Source: Cellulomonas hominis
GTDB taxonomy: Bacteria; Actinomycetota; Actinomycetes; Actinomycetales; Cellulomonadaceae
Length of the DNA stretch: 64,000 bases
Assembly (NCBI RefSeq): GCF_014201095.1
Contig: NZ_JACHDN010000001.1
Span: 62,001-126,000, forward strand
Direction of reading: 5' to 3'
This document shows positions 52,591 to 61,411 of this stretch, piece by piece. The position numbers were made by a program, and so were the translations under genes. The first letter of the stretch is position 1, and each line of letters begins with the position of its first letter. Below the pieces are notes generated by a model. That model was given only the letters and a program-made list of their open reading frames with translations, was not told the DNA's origin and made no database searches.

Positions 52591-53910
52591 TCAGAGCCGG
52601 GCGTCGAGCTCGGTCAGCACCGCGTCGTACGCCGCGAGCGCCGTCGCGACCTGGGCGTCCGACACGACGCACGGCGGCACGACGTGGATGCGGTTGTCCT
52701 GCACGAACGGCAGCAGCCCGCGGTCCAGCAGTCCCGCCTTGACGGCGGCCATCCCGGTGGCCCCGACCGGCTCGCGGGTCGCGCGGTCGGCGACCAGCTC
52801 GACGGCCCAGAACACGCCGGTCCCTCGCACCTCCCCGACCGACGGGTGCGCGTCGCCGAGGGCGCGCAGGCCCGGCCCGAGCACGTCGGCGCCGACGCGG
52901 GCGGCGTTCTCGACGACCTTCTCGTCCTCCATCGCCTCGATGGTGGCGACGATCGCGGCCATGGCGAGCGGGTGCCCGGAGTAGGTGAGCCCGCCGGGGA
53001 ACACCCGGTCGTCGAACACGGCGGCGACGGGGTCGGAGATCAGGACGCCGCCGGCGGGGACGTAGCCGGAGTTCACGCCCTTCGCGAAGGTCACGAGGTC
53101 CGGCACGACGTCGTGCTGCTCGAACGCGAACCAGGACCCGGTGCGGCCGAACCCGGCCATCACCTCGTCGAGGATCAGCAGGATGCCGTGCCGGTCGGCG
53201 AGCGCGCGGACGCCGGCCAGGTAGCCGGGCGGCGGGACCAGCACGCCCCCGGTGCCGACGACCGTCTCCAGGAGGATCGCGGCGATCGACGACGCGCCCT
53301 CCGAGACGATGACGCGCTCCAGGTGATGCAGCGCCCGCTCGGTCTCCTGCTCCGGCGTCGCGGCCCAGAACTCGGAGCGGTACAGGTACGGCCCGAAGAA
53401 GTGCACGTGGCCGCGCGCGTACTCGTTCGGCACGCGCCGCCAGTCGCCGGTCGCGACGACGGCCGCGCCGGTGTTGCCGTGGTACGACCGGTAGAAGGAC
53501 AGGATCTTGTCGCGCCCGGTGGCCAGCCGCGCCATCCGGATGGCGTTCTCGTTGGCGTCGGCGCCGGCGTTCGTGAAGAACACCTTCGAGAAGCCCTCCG
53601 GCGCGTGCCGCAGGATCGCCTCGGCGGCCCGGCCGCGGGGCAGCACGGCGTGCGCGGGGGCGATCGTGGCCAGCCGGGACGCCTGCTCGGCGATGGCGGC
53701 GGTGACCCGCGGGTGCTGGTGCCCGATGTTGGTGTTCACGAGCTGGCTGCTGAAGTCGAGCATCGTGCGCCCGTCGGCCAGGTGCACCTCGCAGCCCGAG
53801 GCCCCGTCCACGACGAGCGGGTGCAGCGCGCCCTGCGCGGACCAGGAGTGGAACACGTGCGCCCGGTCGAGCTCGAGTGCGAGCCGCCCGTCGGCGTCGA
53901 GTGCGGTCAT
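52591..53910 (-). CDS. Class III PLP aminotransferase (probable beta-alanine/omega-amino acid transaminase)
   Basis: 439 residues. YRSYHGNTGAAVVATGDWRR, the acidic LLILDEVMAGFGRTGSWFA and the PLP-binding Lys277 in VTFAKGVNSGYVP are typical of class III (omega) aminotransferases. The neighbouring dihydropyrimidinase and ureidopropionase produce beta-alanine, so a beta-alanine:pyruvate or 2-oxoglutarate transaminase is likely. GGAAGG precedes ATG 53910. A hairpin lies between it and the substrate-binding-protein gene upstream. Confidence 0.87.
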   Translation of the reverse strand: MTALDADGRLALELDRAHVFHSWSAQGALHPLVVDGASGCEVHLADGRTMLDFSSQLVNTNIGHQHPRVTAAIAEQASRLATIAPAHAVLPRGRAAEAILRHAPEGFSKVFFTNAGADANENAIRMARLATGRDKILSFYRSYHGNTGAAVVATGDWRRVPNEYARGHVHFFGPYLYRSEFWAATPEQETERALHHLERVIVSEGASSIAAILLETVVGTGGVLVPPPGYLAGVRALADRHGILLILDEVMAGFGRTGSWFAFEQHDVVPDLVTFAKGVNSGYVPAGGVLISDPVAAVFDDRVFPGGLTYSGHPLAMAAIVATIEAMEDEKVVENAARVGADVLGPGLRALGDAHPSVGEVRGTGVFWAVELVADRATREPVGATGMAAVKAGLLDRGLLPFVQDNRIHVVPPCVVSDAQVATALAAYDAVLTELDARL

Positions 53911-53963
53911 GGTGCGGTGCCTTCCGGTGTGCGCTGCGGGTGCGGTCCAGGTGCGGGCGACGG

Positions 53964-53997
53964 CCCGGGCCGGGGACGGGCAGGTCCCCGGCCCGGG
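53964..53997 (-). terminator. Terminator after the ABC substrate-binding protein gene
   Basis: A 14-bp perfect stem CCCGGGCCGGGGAC / GTCCCCGGCCCGGG with a 6-nt loop lies just after the stop at 54005 on the minus strand. It also sits in the leader of the aminotransferase gene, which may thus have its own promoter or be attenuated. Confidence 0.72.
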
Positions 53998-54004
53998 TCG
54001 CCGG

Positions 54005-55177
54005 TCAGTTGCCGCCGGGGTTGAGGGTGACCTCGATCGGGGCGAAGTCCGCCCCCTCGACGTCCTCGCCCTCGGCGGTGAGCTCGTCCAGCGCCTGCTG
54101 CACGTACTCGTTGGTGTAGGCCGTGTCCGGCGGGTCGGCCGTGATGATGGTCGCGCCGGTCTCGTTGGAGGTCTGCTTGGCCATCTCGACGGTGGCGTCC
54201 CACGCGGCCTCGTCGATGATCCCGATGCCGCCGGACGTCGACGGCCAGATGAGCTTGTTGACCTCGTTGGTCATCCAGAGCTGGTGGCTGGTGCCGAGCG
54301 TCGACCCGGCGGCCGTGACGATGTCGGCGGCCTCCTGCGGGTTGTCCCGCGCGTACATCCAGCCCTTGAGCGTCGCCTTGAGGAACGCCACGGTGGTCTC
54401 GGCGTACTCGGCGTCGTCGGCCAGCCGGCCCGCGTCCGCCCAGATGGCGTCCTGGAGCATGGCGGTGCCCTCGTCGTTCCAGTCGATGACGCTGAAGTCC
54501 TCGGGCTGGTAGAGCTCGCCGGTCTCCGGGTTCTCGGTCTCGAGGAGCTGGGCGTACTCGTTGTAGGTCATGGCCTGCGCCGCGTCGATGTCGCCCGCCA
54601 GGAACGCGTTCATGTCGAACGCCTGCTGGACGATCTCGAAGTCGGTGACGCCCGCCTTGTTCAGGCCCGCGAACAGCTCCCACTCGTTGCCGTAGCCCCA
54701 GGAGCCGATCTTCTTGCCCTCGAGGTCCGCGACCGCGTCGATGCCGGCGTCCGCGAACGACACCTGCAGCGTGGCGGAGCGCTCGAAGATCTGCGCGACG
54801 TTGGTGATGTCGGCGCCCTGCTCGATGGAGCCCAGCACCTTCGGCACCCACGCGACCGCGTAGTCGACCTCACCGTTCGCGAGGGCGTCCTGCGGCACGA
54901 TGTCGCCGCCGCTCGGGAGGATCTCGACGTCCAGCCCCTCCTCCTCGTAGTAGCCCTGGTCCAGCGCGGCGTAGTAGCCGGAGAACTGGGCCTGCGTCAG
55001 CCACTGGAGCTGGAGCTTGACCGGCGTGAGCTCGCCGGACGCCGACGTCTCGTCGCCCGACCCCGACCCCGCGTCGGCGTCGTCCGAGCCGCTCGAGCAC
55101 GCGGTGAGCGCGAGCGCCGCCGCGACGACGAGCGCGCCGGCGCCGAGCCGGCCCCGCCTCGTGGTGGTGATCCTCAT
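54005..55177 (-). CDS. ABC transporter substrate-binding lipoprotein (NMT1/THI5-like)
   Basis: 390 residues. Lipobox LTAC (ALALTACSSGS) follows a signal peptide; an acidic linker leads to the NMT1 domain: PVKLQLQWLTQAQFSGYYAALDQGYYEEEGLDVEIL, GSWGYGNEWELFAGLNKAG. This family binds pyrimidine-like thiamine precursors and related small molecules, so uptake of a pyrimidine or hydantoin is plausible here. AAAGGGGAC precedes ATG 55177. The transporter genes follow upstream with a 115-bp gap. Confidence 0.9.
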   Translation of the reverse strand: MRITTTRRGRLGAGALVVAAALALTACSSGSDDADAGSGSGDETSASGELTPVKLQLQWLTQAQFSGYYAALDQGYYEEEGLDVEILPSGGDIVPQDALANGEVDYAVAWVPKVLGSIEQGADITNVAQIFERSATLQVSFADAGIDAVADLEGKKIGSWGYGNEWELFAGLNKAGVTDFEIVQQAFDMNAFLAGDIDAAQAMTYNEYAQLLETENPETGELYQPEDFSVIDWNDEGTAMLQDAIWADAGRLADDAEYAETTVAFLKATLKGWMYARDNPQEAADIVTAAGSTLGTSHQLWMTNEVNKLIWPSTSGGIGIIDEAAWDATVEMAKQTSNETGATIITADPPDTAYTNEYVQQALDELTAEGEDVEGADFAPIEVTLNPGGN

Positions 55178-55292
55178 GTCGTCCCCTTTCCGTCCTGCCT
55201 CGTGACGTGCGTGCTACCTGCCCGTCTGGCGCCGTCGGCAGCCGGGTCGCCCGCGGACCCCCGACCGCGGGACGTGCTGGTGGGTGCGGGCC

Positions 55293-56063
55293 TCAGCCGG
55301 TGCGCACCCCGCGGCTCCCCCGTCGCTCGACGGCGAGGGTCACCCCGTAGAACAGGAGCCCGACGACGACGCCGCCGAGCACGTACGCCCACGCGCGGGC
55401 GTAGTTCGACCCCGCGGCGGCCGTCGTGATGAACGAGCCGATGCCGCTGCGCGGGCCGCCGAAGTACTCGGCGACGATCGCGGAGATCACCGCGAGCGAC
55501 GACGCGAGCCGCAGGCCGGTGAACACGAACGGCAGCGCCGTCGGGATCGTCACGGCCCGGACCGCCTGCCGGGGCGTGGCGGCGTAGGCCCGCATGAGGT
55601 CCCGGTGCACCGGGCGCACCTGGCGCAGGCCGCGCAGCGTGTTGACGAAGACCGGCACAGCCACGGCGACGGCCACGACGATCTGCCGCCCGGTCTCCAC
55701 CGAGGCGCCGTACATCGTGTAGAGCACCGGGGCGAGCGCCACGATCGGCACCACGGCGAGCCCGGCGACCACCGGGTTCAGCAGCGCGTCGACGGTCCGC
55801 ACCGCGGAGGCGAGCACCGCCGCCGCGATGGCGACCACCGCGCCGAGCACCAGCCCGACGAGCGCGTTCGTCCCGGTGACCAGCGCCGCGGAGGCGATCG
55901 TCGGGAGGAACTCCGCGAACTCCCCCGCGATGGCCGTCGGGCTCGGCAGCAGGAACGCCGGCACCTCGCCGACGACGACCACGGCCTGCCACGCGGCGAG
56001 CAGCAGGACCGCCAGCAGCACCGGCGCGGCCCGGTGCAGGGCGCGGGACCAGCCGGCGCTCAC
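55293..56063 (-). CDS. ABC transporter permease (SsuC/TauC type)
   Basis: 256 residues with about six membrane helices. VPAFLLPSPTAIAGEF near the start and the EAA loop RAYAATPRQAVRAVTIPTALPFVFTGLRL mark the BPD_transp_1 family of the taurine/nitrate/pyrimidine group. The GTG start overlaps the ATPase stop. It is one of two permeases in the operon. Confidence 0.92.
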   Translation of the reverse strand: MSAGWSRALHRAAPVLLAVLLLAAWQAVVVVGEVPAFLLPSPTAIAGEFAEFLPTIASAALVTGTNALVGLVLGAVVAIAAAVLASAVRTVDALLNPVVAGLAVVPIVALAPVLYTMYGASVETGRQIVVAVAVAVPVFVNTLRGLRQVRPVHRDLMRAYAATPRQAVRAVTIPTALPFVFTGLRLASSLAVISAIVAEYFGGPRSGIGSFITTAAAGSNYARAWAYVLGGVVVGLLFYGVTLAVERRGSRGVRTG

Positions 56064-56914
56064 CGGGTCTCCACCCCGCGGCTCGGGACGCCCTCGGCGC
56101 CGCCGTGCAGCGCCTCGCGCACCGCCGTGACGGCCGCGAAGTACGCCTCGTCCTCGCGCAGGTCGTCGCCCCGCTCCCCGGACCGGCCCAGCCGGACGTC
56201 CACGATGCCCGCGATCCGGCCCGGCCGGGCGGACATCACCACGACGCGGTCGGACAGGAACACGGCCTCCGGGATCGAGTGCGTGACGAACACGACCGCC
56301 GCCTGCGTCTCCGCGCAGATCCGCACGAGCTCGGACTGCAGCCGCTCGCGGGTCATCTCGTCGAGGGCGCCGAACGGCTCGTCCATGAGCAGCAGGCTGG
56401 GCCGCTCCGCGAGCGCCCGGGCGATCGCGACGCGCTGCTGCATGCCGCCGGACAGCTGGTCCGGGAAGTGGTCCGCGAACTCGGTCAGGCCGACCAGCGC
56501 GAGCATCTCGTCGGTCCGCTCCCGGCGGGCACCGCGGCCGACGCCGTGCAGGGACAGCGGCAGCTCGATGTTGGCCCGGACCGTCCGCCACGGCAGCAGG
56601 CCGGCCTGCTGGAACGCGATGCCGTAGTCGTGGGCCAGGCGCGCCTGCTCGGCGGGCCGGCCGAACACGGAGATCGAGCCGCCGGTCGGCCGGTCGAGGT
56701 CCGCGATCAGCCGCAGCAGCGTGGACTTGCCGCAGCCCGACGGGCCGATGAGGGAGACGAACTCCCCGGCGCCGACGGTGAGGTCCACGTGCTCCAGGGC
56801 GGTGACGGACCGTCCGCCGTCCGCGGGGAACACCCGGGACACCCCGGCGACCGTCACCGCGGGGGCCGTGCCGGCGGCGGGCGCGACGGCCGCGGCCGGG
56901 GCGGGGGCGCTCAC
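56060..56914 (-). CDS. ABC transporter ATP-binding protein (SsuB/TauB type)
   Basis: 284 residues. Walker A GPSGCGKST, signature LSGGMQQRVAIARALA, Walker B LLLMDEPFGALD and the switch VTHSIPEA are intact. An Ala/Pro-rich N-terminal tail (about 25 residues) precedes the domain. It energises the two permeases on each side; both gene borders overlap (GTGA). Confidence 0.95.
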   Translation of the reverse strand: MSAPAPAAAVAPAAGTAPAVTVAGVSRVFPADGGRSVTALEHVDLTVGAGEFVSLIGPSGCGKSTLLRLIADLDRPTGGSISVFGRPAEQARLAHDYGIAFQQAGLLPWRTVRANIELPLSLHGVGRGARRERTDEMLALVGLTEFADHFPDQLSGGMQQRVAIARALAERPSLLLMDEPFGALDEMTRERLQSELVRICAETQAAVVFVTHSIPEAVFLSDRVVVMSARPGRIAGIVDVRLGRSGERGDDLREDEAYFAAVTAVREALHGGAEGVPSRGVETR

Positions 56915-57855
56915 GCGGCCACCTCCGCCCGGCGGAAGCGGCGCAGGCCGGTGCCCAGCAGGGCCACGGCGCCGGAGGCGACCAGGCCGAGCAGCACCGC
57001 CCCGAAGATGGGCGCCCACGGCTTGGCGGGGTCGCTGCTGGCGAAGTTGGCGAACTCGAGGATCATGCGTCCGATACCTCCGGGCATCCCGGTCGAGACC
57101 TCCGCGACGACGACGCCGAGCACGGCGCTCGTGGCCGCCAGGCGGAGGGCGGGCAGCAGGTGCGGCACGCTCGCGGGCAGCCGCAGGCGGACCAGGGTCT
57201 GGGTCCACGAGGCGGCGTAGCCCGCGAACAGCTCGCGGTGCAGGGCGTCCGGGGAGGTCAGGCCGCGCAGGGCGCCGACCGCCACCGGGAAGAAGGCCAG
57301 GTACGAGGCGATGACCGCCACCGACATCCACGGCTCCCAGGTGAAGCCGAGCTCGAGCTTCGAGCCCCAGCCCTTCACCAGCGGGGCCAGCGCGATGAGC
57401 GGGACCGTCTGGCTGAGCACGACCAGCGGCAGCACCGCGGAGCGCGCCACCCGGAACCGGGTCATCAGCAGCGCCAGCAGGAAGCCGACGACGACGCCGA
57501 TCACCCAGGAGACCGCGGCGATCCGCAGGCTGGTCGCGCCGGCGCGCAGCACGGCCAGCCACAGCGGGTCCGCCCCCGGCTGCGCGGTCAGCGGCTCCCC
57601 GAGACGGGCGATCATCTCGGACACGTGCGGCATGGCCAGGTCGCTGGTGCGCGGCAGCACGAGCCGCTCGCCGACGGACCACCCCTGCTCGGGGACGACC
57701 GCCTTGACCAGCTCCCACAGGGCGGCGAGCAGGACGAGGGCGGCCAGGCCGAGCGCGACCGGGCGCAGGGCGCGGACGGCCCGGGGCAGCGGGGCCCGGA
57801 CCCACCGGGGCCGCGCGGGGGCGCCGACCGCCGCCTCGGCCGTGCCGGCCGTCAT
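56911..57855 (-). CDS. ABC transporter permease (second, SsuC type)
   Basis: 314 residues with an N-terminal helix, a ~100-residue insertion containing LVLPRTSDLAMPHVSEMIARLGEPL, and the EAA loop FAGYAASWTQTLVRLRLPASVPHLLPALRLA. It forms a heterodimer with the permease at 55293. ATG 57855 overlaps the LLM gene stop (ATGA). A longer upstream frame runs antisense-like through the dihydropyrimidinase gene and is not real. Confidence 0.9.
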   Translation of the reverse strand: MTAGTAEAAVGAPARPRWVRAPLPRAVRALRPVALGLAALVLLAALWELVKAVVPEQGWSVGERLVLPRTSDLAMPHVSEMIARLGEPLTAQPGADPLWLAVLRAGATSLRIAAVSWVIGVVVGFLLALLMTRFRVARSAVLPLVVLSQTVPLIALAPLVKGWGSKLELGFTWEPWMSVAVIASYLAFFPVAVGALRGLTSPDALHRELFAGYAASWTQTLVRLRLPASVPHLLPALRLAATSAVLGVVVAEVSTGMPGGIGRMILEFANFASSDPAKPWAPIFGAVLLGLVASGAVALLGTGLRRFRRAEVAA

Positions 57856-58883
57856 GCCGTCGCCACGACGTGCTCGGCCATCGCCGGGATGACGCGCTCG
57901 CCGTACATCCGCAGGGTCTCGTCCTTGTTGTCGTGCTGCAGGTACCCGGCGAACTGGGTGACCCCGAGCTCGCGCAGTGCCTGCAGCTTCTCGACGTGCT
58001 CGCGCGGGCTGCCCAGCAGGCAGAACCGCTCGACGATCTCGTCCGGCACGAACTGCGTGTGCGAGTTCCCGGCGCGGCCGTGCTCGTTGTAGTCGTAGCC
58101 CTGCCGGCCCTCGATGTAGTCGGTGAGGGCCTTCGGCACGGACGAGCCCTGGCCGTACTTCGCCACGATGTCCGCGACGTGGTTGCCGACCATGCCGCCG
58201 AACCACCGGCACTGCTCGCGCATGTGCGCCCGGGCCGCCGGGGAGTCGCCGTCGCCGACGTACATGGGGGCCGCCACGCAGAACTTGATCGCGTCCGGGT
58301 CCCGGCCCGCCGCCTCCGCGCTGTCCCGGACGGTGCGGATCATCCACGCCGCGATGTCCGGGTCGGCGAGCTGCAGGATGAACCCGTCCCCCACCTCGCC
58401 GGTGAGCTTGAGCGCGAGCGGGCCGTACGCGGCCACCCACATCTCCAGCTCGGAGCCGTGGCTCCACGGGAACTGCACCTTCCGGCCGTTGTGCTCCACC
58501 GCCCGGGAGTTCGCCAGCTCGCGGATGACGTGGATCGACTCCCGGAGCGTCGCGAGGTTCGACGGCTTCCCGGCCAGCGTGCGGACCGCCGAGTCGCCGC
58601 GGCCGATGCCGCACACGGTCCGGTTGCCGTACATCTCGTTGAGCGTGGCGAACGACGAGGCGAGCACCGTCCAGTCCCGGGTGGCCGGGTTGGTCACCAT
58701 GGGCCCGACCTTGACCTTGCGGGTCGCCGCGAGGATCTGCGAGAACACCACGAACGGCTCCTGCCAGAGCAGGTGCGAGTCGAAGGTCCACACGTAGTCG
58801 AAGCCGTGGGTCTCCGCCTGGCGGGCCAGGTCCACCACCCGCGACGCGGGCGGGTCGTTCTGCATGACGACGCCGAACTCCAT
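57852..58883 (-). CDS. LLM-class flavin/F420-dependent oxidoreductase (CPS_4081-type)
   Basis: 343 residues with a luciferase-like barrel: MEFGVVMQNDPPASRVVDLARQAETHGFDYVWTFDSHLLWQEPF, VGPMVTNPATRDWTV, GIGRGDSAVRTLAGKP, and FCLLGSPREHVEKLQAL. This subgroup is typical of pyrimidine/hydantoin catabolic clusters. It might act on the pyrimidine ring or an intermediate with F420 or FMN; the exact reaction is unknown. It lies 33 bp after dihydropyrimidinase and overlaps the transporter. Confidence 0.85.
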   Translation of the reverse strand: MEFGVVMQNDPPASRVVDLARQAETHGFDYVWTFDSHLLWQEPFVVFSQILAATRKVKVGPMVTNPATRDWTVLASSFATLNEMYGNRTVCGIGRGDSAVRTLAGKPSNLATLRESIHVIRELANSRAVEHNGRKVQFPWSHGSELEMWVAAYGPLALKLTGEVGDGFILQLADPDIAAWMIRTVRDSAEAAGRDPDAIKFCVAAPMYVGDGDSPAARAHMREQCRWFGGMVGNHVADIVAKYGQGSSVPKALTDYIEGRQGYDYNEHGRAGNSHTQFVPDEIVERFCLLGSPREHVEKLQALRELGVTQFAGYLQHDNKDETLRMYGERVIPAMAEHVVATA

Positions 58884-58916
58884 GGGCGCGCCTCCTTCCG
58901 TCTGGGTGCGGGCGGG

Positions 58917-60350
58917 TCAGATGAGGTACTGGGACAGTCCGCGCTTGACGTACTTCCCGTGGCCGGCGCGGCCGAGGAAGGCGCCGCCGTCGACCACGAC
59001 CTCGCCGCGGGACAGCACCGTGTCGACGTGCCCGTCGACCTCGAAGCCCTCCCAGGCGGAGTAGTCCATGGCCATGTGGTGGGTCTTCCCGACGCCGATG
59101 GACGTGTGCCCGTTCGGGTCGTAGACGACGACGTCGGCGTCCGCGCCCGGGGCCAGCACGCCCTTGCGGCCGTACATGCCGAACATCCGGGCCGGTGTGG
59201 TGCAGCAGATCTCGACCCAGCGCTCGAGCGAGATCTCGCCGGTGACGACGCCCTGGTACAGCAGGTCCATCCGGTGCTCGACCGAGCCGATGCCGTTCGG
59301 GATCTTGGAGAAGTCCCCGATCCCCATCTCCTTCTGGTCCTTCATGCAGAACGGGCAGTGGTCGGTCGAGACGAGCTGCAGGTCGTTCGTGCGCAGGGAG
59401 TTCCACATCTGGTGCTGGTGGCCCTCGTGCTTCGAGCGCAGCGGCGTCGAGCAGACGTACTTGGCGCCCTCGAAGTCGCCCCACTGCTGCCCGGTCGCGC
59501 CGAGGTGGTCCTCGAGCGACAGGTACAGGTACTGCGGGCAGGTCTCGCCGAACACGTTCTGGCCGCGGTCGCGCGCCTGGGCGATCTGCTCGGCCGCCTG
59601 CTTCGCCGAGACGTGCACGATGTAGAGCGGCGCGCCGGTGAGGTGGGCGAGCATGATCGCGCGGTGCGTCGCCTCCTCCTCGGCCTGCCAGGGCCGGGAG
59701 ATCCCGTGGTAGTACGGGCTGGTCTCGCCGCGGGCGACGTGCTGCTGCACGAGGGTGTCGATGACCGACCCGTTCTCCGCGTGCATCATGATCATCGCGC
59801 CGTTGTCGGACGCCTTCTGCATGGCCCGCAGGATCTGCCCGTCGTCCGACAGGAACACGCCCTTGTAGGCCATGAACAGCTTGAAGCTGGTCACGCCCTC
59901 GGCGATCAGCTCGTCCATCGCGTGCAGCGAGGAGTCCTGCACGTCGGACAGGATCTGGTGGAACGCGTAGTCGACCGCGCAGTTCCCCGCCGCCTTCTGG
60001 TGCCACAGGGCGTACTGGTCGACCGGGTTCTCGTGCGGGTACTGCACCACGAAGTCGACGATCGTCGTGGTCCCGCCCCAGGCCGCGGCCGTGGTCCCGG
60101 TCTCGAACGTGTCGGAGGCGAACGTGCCGCCGAACGGCATCTCCATGTGGGTGTGCGCGTCGATGCCGCCGGGGATGACGTACTTGCCGGTCGCGTCGAT
60201 CACCCGGTCGACCGTCGCGGACAGGTCGACGCCGAGGGCGGTCGAGCCGGGCTGCAGCAGCGCGACGATCGTCTCGCCGTCGATCAGCACGTCGGCGGCG
60301 CCGCAGCCCGTCGCGTTCACGACCGTGCCGCCGGTGATGAGGGTCTTCAT
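58917..60350 (-). CDS. hydA: Dihydropyrimidinase / D-hydantoinase
   Basis: 477 residues. The binuclear metal centre is visible: GGIDAHTHME (His66, His68), SFKLFMAYK (155-163, carrying the Lys carboxylated in the family), MMHAENG, YIVHVSAKQA and the catalytic Asp in VSTDHCPF. It opens dihydrouracil or dihydrothymine (or 5-substituted hydantoins) to the N-carbamoyl amino acid. ATG 60350 is chosen; the upstream open frame overlaps the nitrilase gene. It lies 17 bp after the ureidopropionase-type gene, so they are one operon. Confidence 0.95.
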   Translation of the reverse strand: MKTLITGGTVVNATGCGAADVLIDGETIVALLQPGSTALGVDLSATVDRVIDATGKYVIPGGIDAHTHMEMPFGGTFASDTFETGTTAAAWGGTTTIVDFVVQYPHENPVDQYALWHQKAAGNCAVDYAFHQILSDVQDSSLHAMDELIAEGVTSFKLFMAYKGVFLSDDGQILRAMQKASDNGAMIMMHAENGSVIDTLVQQHVARGETSPYYHGISRPWQAEEEATHRAIMLAHLTGAPLYIVHVSAKQAAEQIAQARDRGQNVFGETCPQYLYLSLEDHLGATGQQWGDFEGAKYVCSTPLRSKHEGHQHQMWNSLRTNDLQLVSTDHCPFCMKDQKEMGIGDFSKIPNGIGSVEHRMDLLYQGVVTGEISLERWVEICCTTPARMFGMYGRKGVLAPGADADVVVYDPNGHTSIGVGKTHHMAMDYSAWEGFEVDGHVDTVLSRGEVVVDGGAFLGRAGHGKYVKRGLSQYLI

Positions 60351-60367
60351 GCGTCGTCCTCCCCGGG

Positions 60368-61216
60368 TCAGGGCGCCACGATCGGGCCGTAGGCGTCCGG
60401 CCGGCGGTCGCGGAAGAACTGCCAGCGCTCGCGCGTCGTCCGGATCAGGTCCAGGTCGAGGTCGCGGATCAGCAGCTGGTTCTCCGAGGACGAGCCGACC
60501 TCGCCGACGTAGTTGCCGTCCGGTCCGACCGCGTACGACGAGCCGTAGAAGTTCACCGCCTCGTCGCCGTACTCGTTGTCCTCGAGCCCCACGCGGTTGT
60601 TCGCGATGACGAAGTACCCGTTCGCGATGGCGGCCGCGGGCTGCTCGACCTCCCACAGCTTGTTCGAGATGCCGGGGGCCGTGGCGTTCGGGTTGAACAC
60701 GATCTCCGCGCCGTTCAGCGCGAGCACCCGCCAGCCCTCCGGGAAGTGCCGGTCGTAGCAGATGTTCACGCCGATCTTGCCGACGGCGGTCTCGAAGACC
60801 GGGTAGCCCTGGTTGCCGGGACGGAAGTAGAACTTCTCCCAGAACTTCGGCAGGTGCGGGATGTGGTGCTTGCGGTACGTGCCGAGCAGGGTGCCGTCCG
60901 CGTCGATGACCGCCGCGGTGTTGTACAGGACCCCGGGCTGGTCCTCCTCGTAGATCGGCAGCACGATGACGATGCCGAGCTCCTTGGCCAGCGCGCTGAA
61001 CCGGTCGGTGGTCGGGCCGGGGATGGTCTCGGCGTACTCGTAGTACCTCGTGTCCTGCGTGATGCCGAAGTACGGGCCGTAGAACAGCTCCTGGAAGCCG
61101 ATCACCTGGGCGCCCTCGGCGGCCGCCTTGCGGGTCCAGTCCTCGTGGAGCTGGATCATCGACTCCTTGTCGCCGGTCCAGGTGGCCTGGGTGAAGGCGA
61201 CGCGCACGACTGCCAT
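60368..61216 (-). CDS. Nitrilase-superfamily beta-ureidopropionase / N-carbamoyl amino acid hydrolase
   Basis: 282 residues. The catalytic triad is Glu43 (IGFQELFYG), Lys116 (TYRKHHIPH) and Cys153 (NICYDRHFPEG). It hydrolyses N-carbamoyl-beta-alanine to beta-alanine, CO2 and NH3, next after dihydropyrimidinase. GGAGG precedes ATG 61216 (MAVVRVAFTQATW). It is the first gene of the pyrimidine operon, divergent from the MocR-type regulator. Confidence 0.93.
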   Translation of the reverse strand: MAVVRVAFTQATWTGDKESMIQLHEDWTRKAAAEGAQVIGFQELFYGPYFGITQDTRYYEYAETIPGPTTDRFSALAKELGIVIVLPIYEEDQPGVLYNTAAVIDADGTLLGTYRKHHIPHLPKFWEKFYFRPGNQGYPVFETAVGKIGVNICYDRHFPEGWRVLALNGAEIVFNPNATAPGISNKLWEVEQPAAAIANGYFVIANNRVGLEDNEYGDEAVNFYGSSYAVGPDGNYVGEVGSSSENQLLIRDLDLDLIRTTRERWQFFRDRRPDAYGPIVAP

Positions 61217-61411
61217 GTGAAACCTCCGCTGATCGTCCCGGTCGGGGGGCCACCGCATCGTCCGCGGCGGGTGCCTGACCCCGATGGGAATGTGACTGTG
61301 GGGGTTGAACATTTCTGCGCGGTTTCTGGGCGTTACCGTCGCGAGAACGCGTATGACGGGCCGGTAAACACTGCCGCGCGCGGTCGGGAGAGGCCGCCGG
61401 CGCGGGGGACG

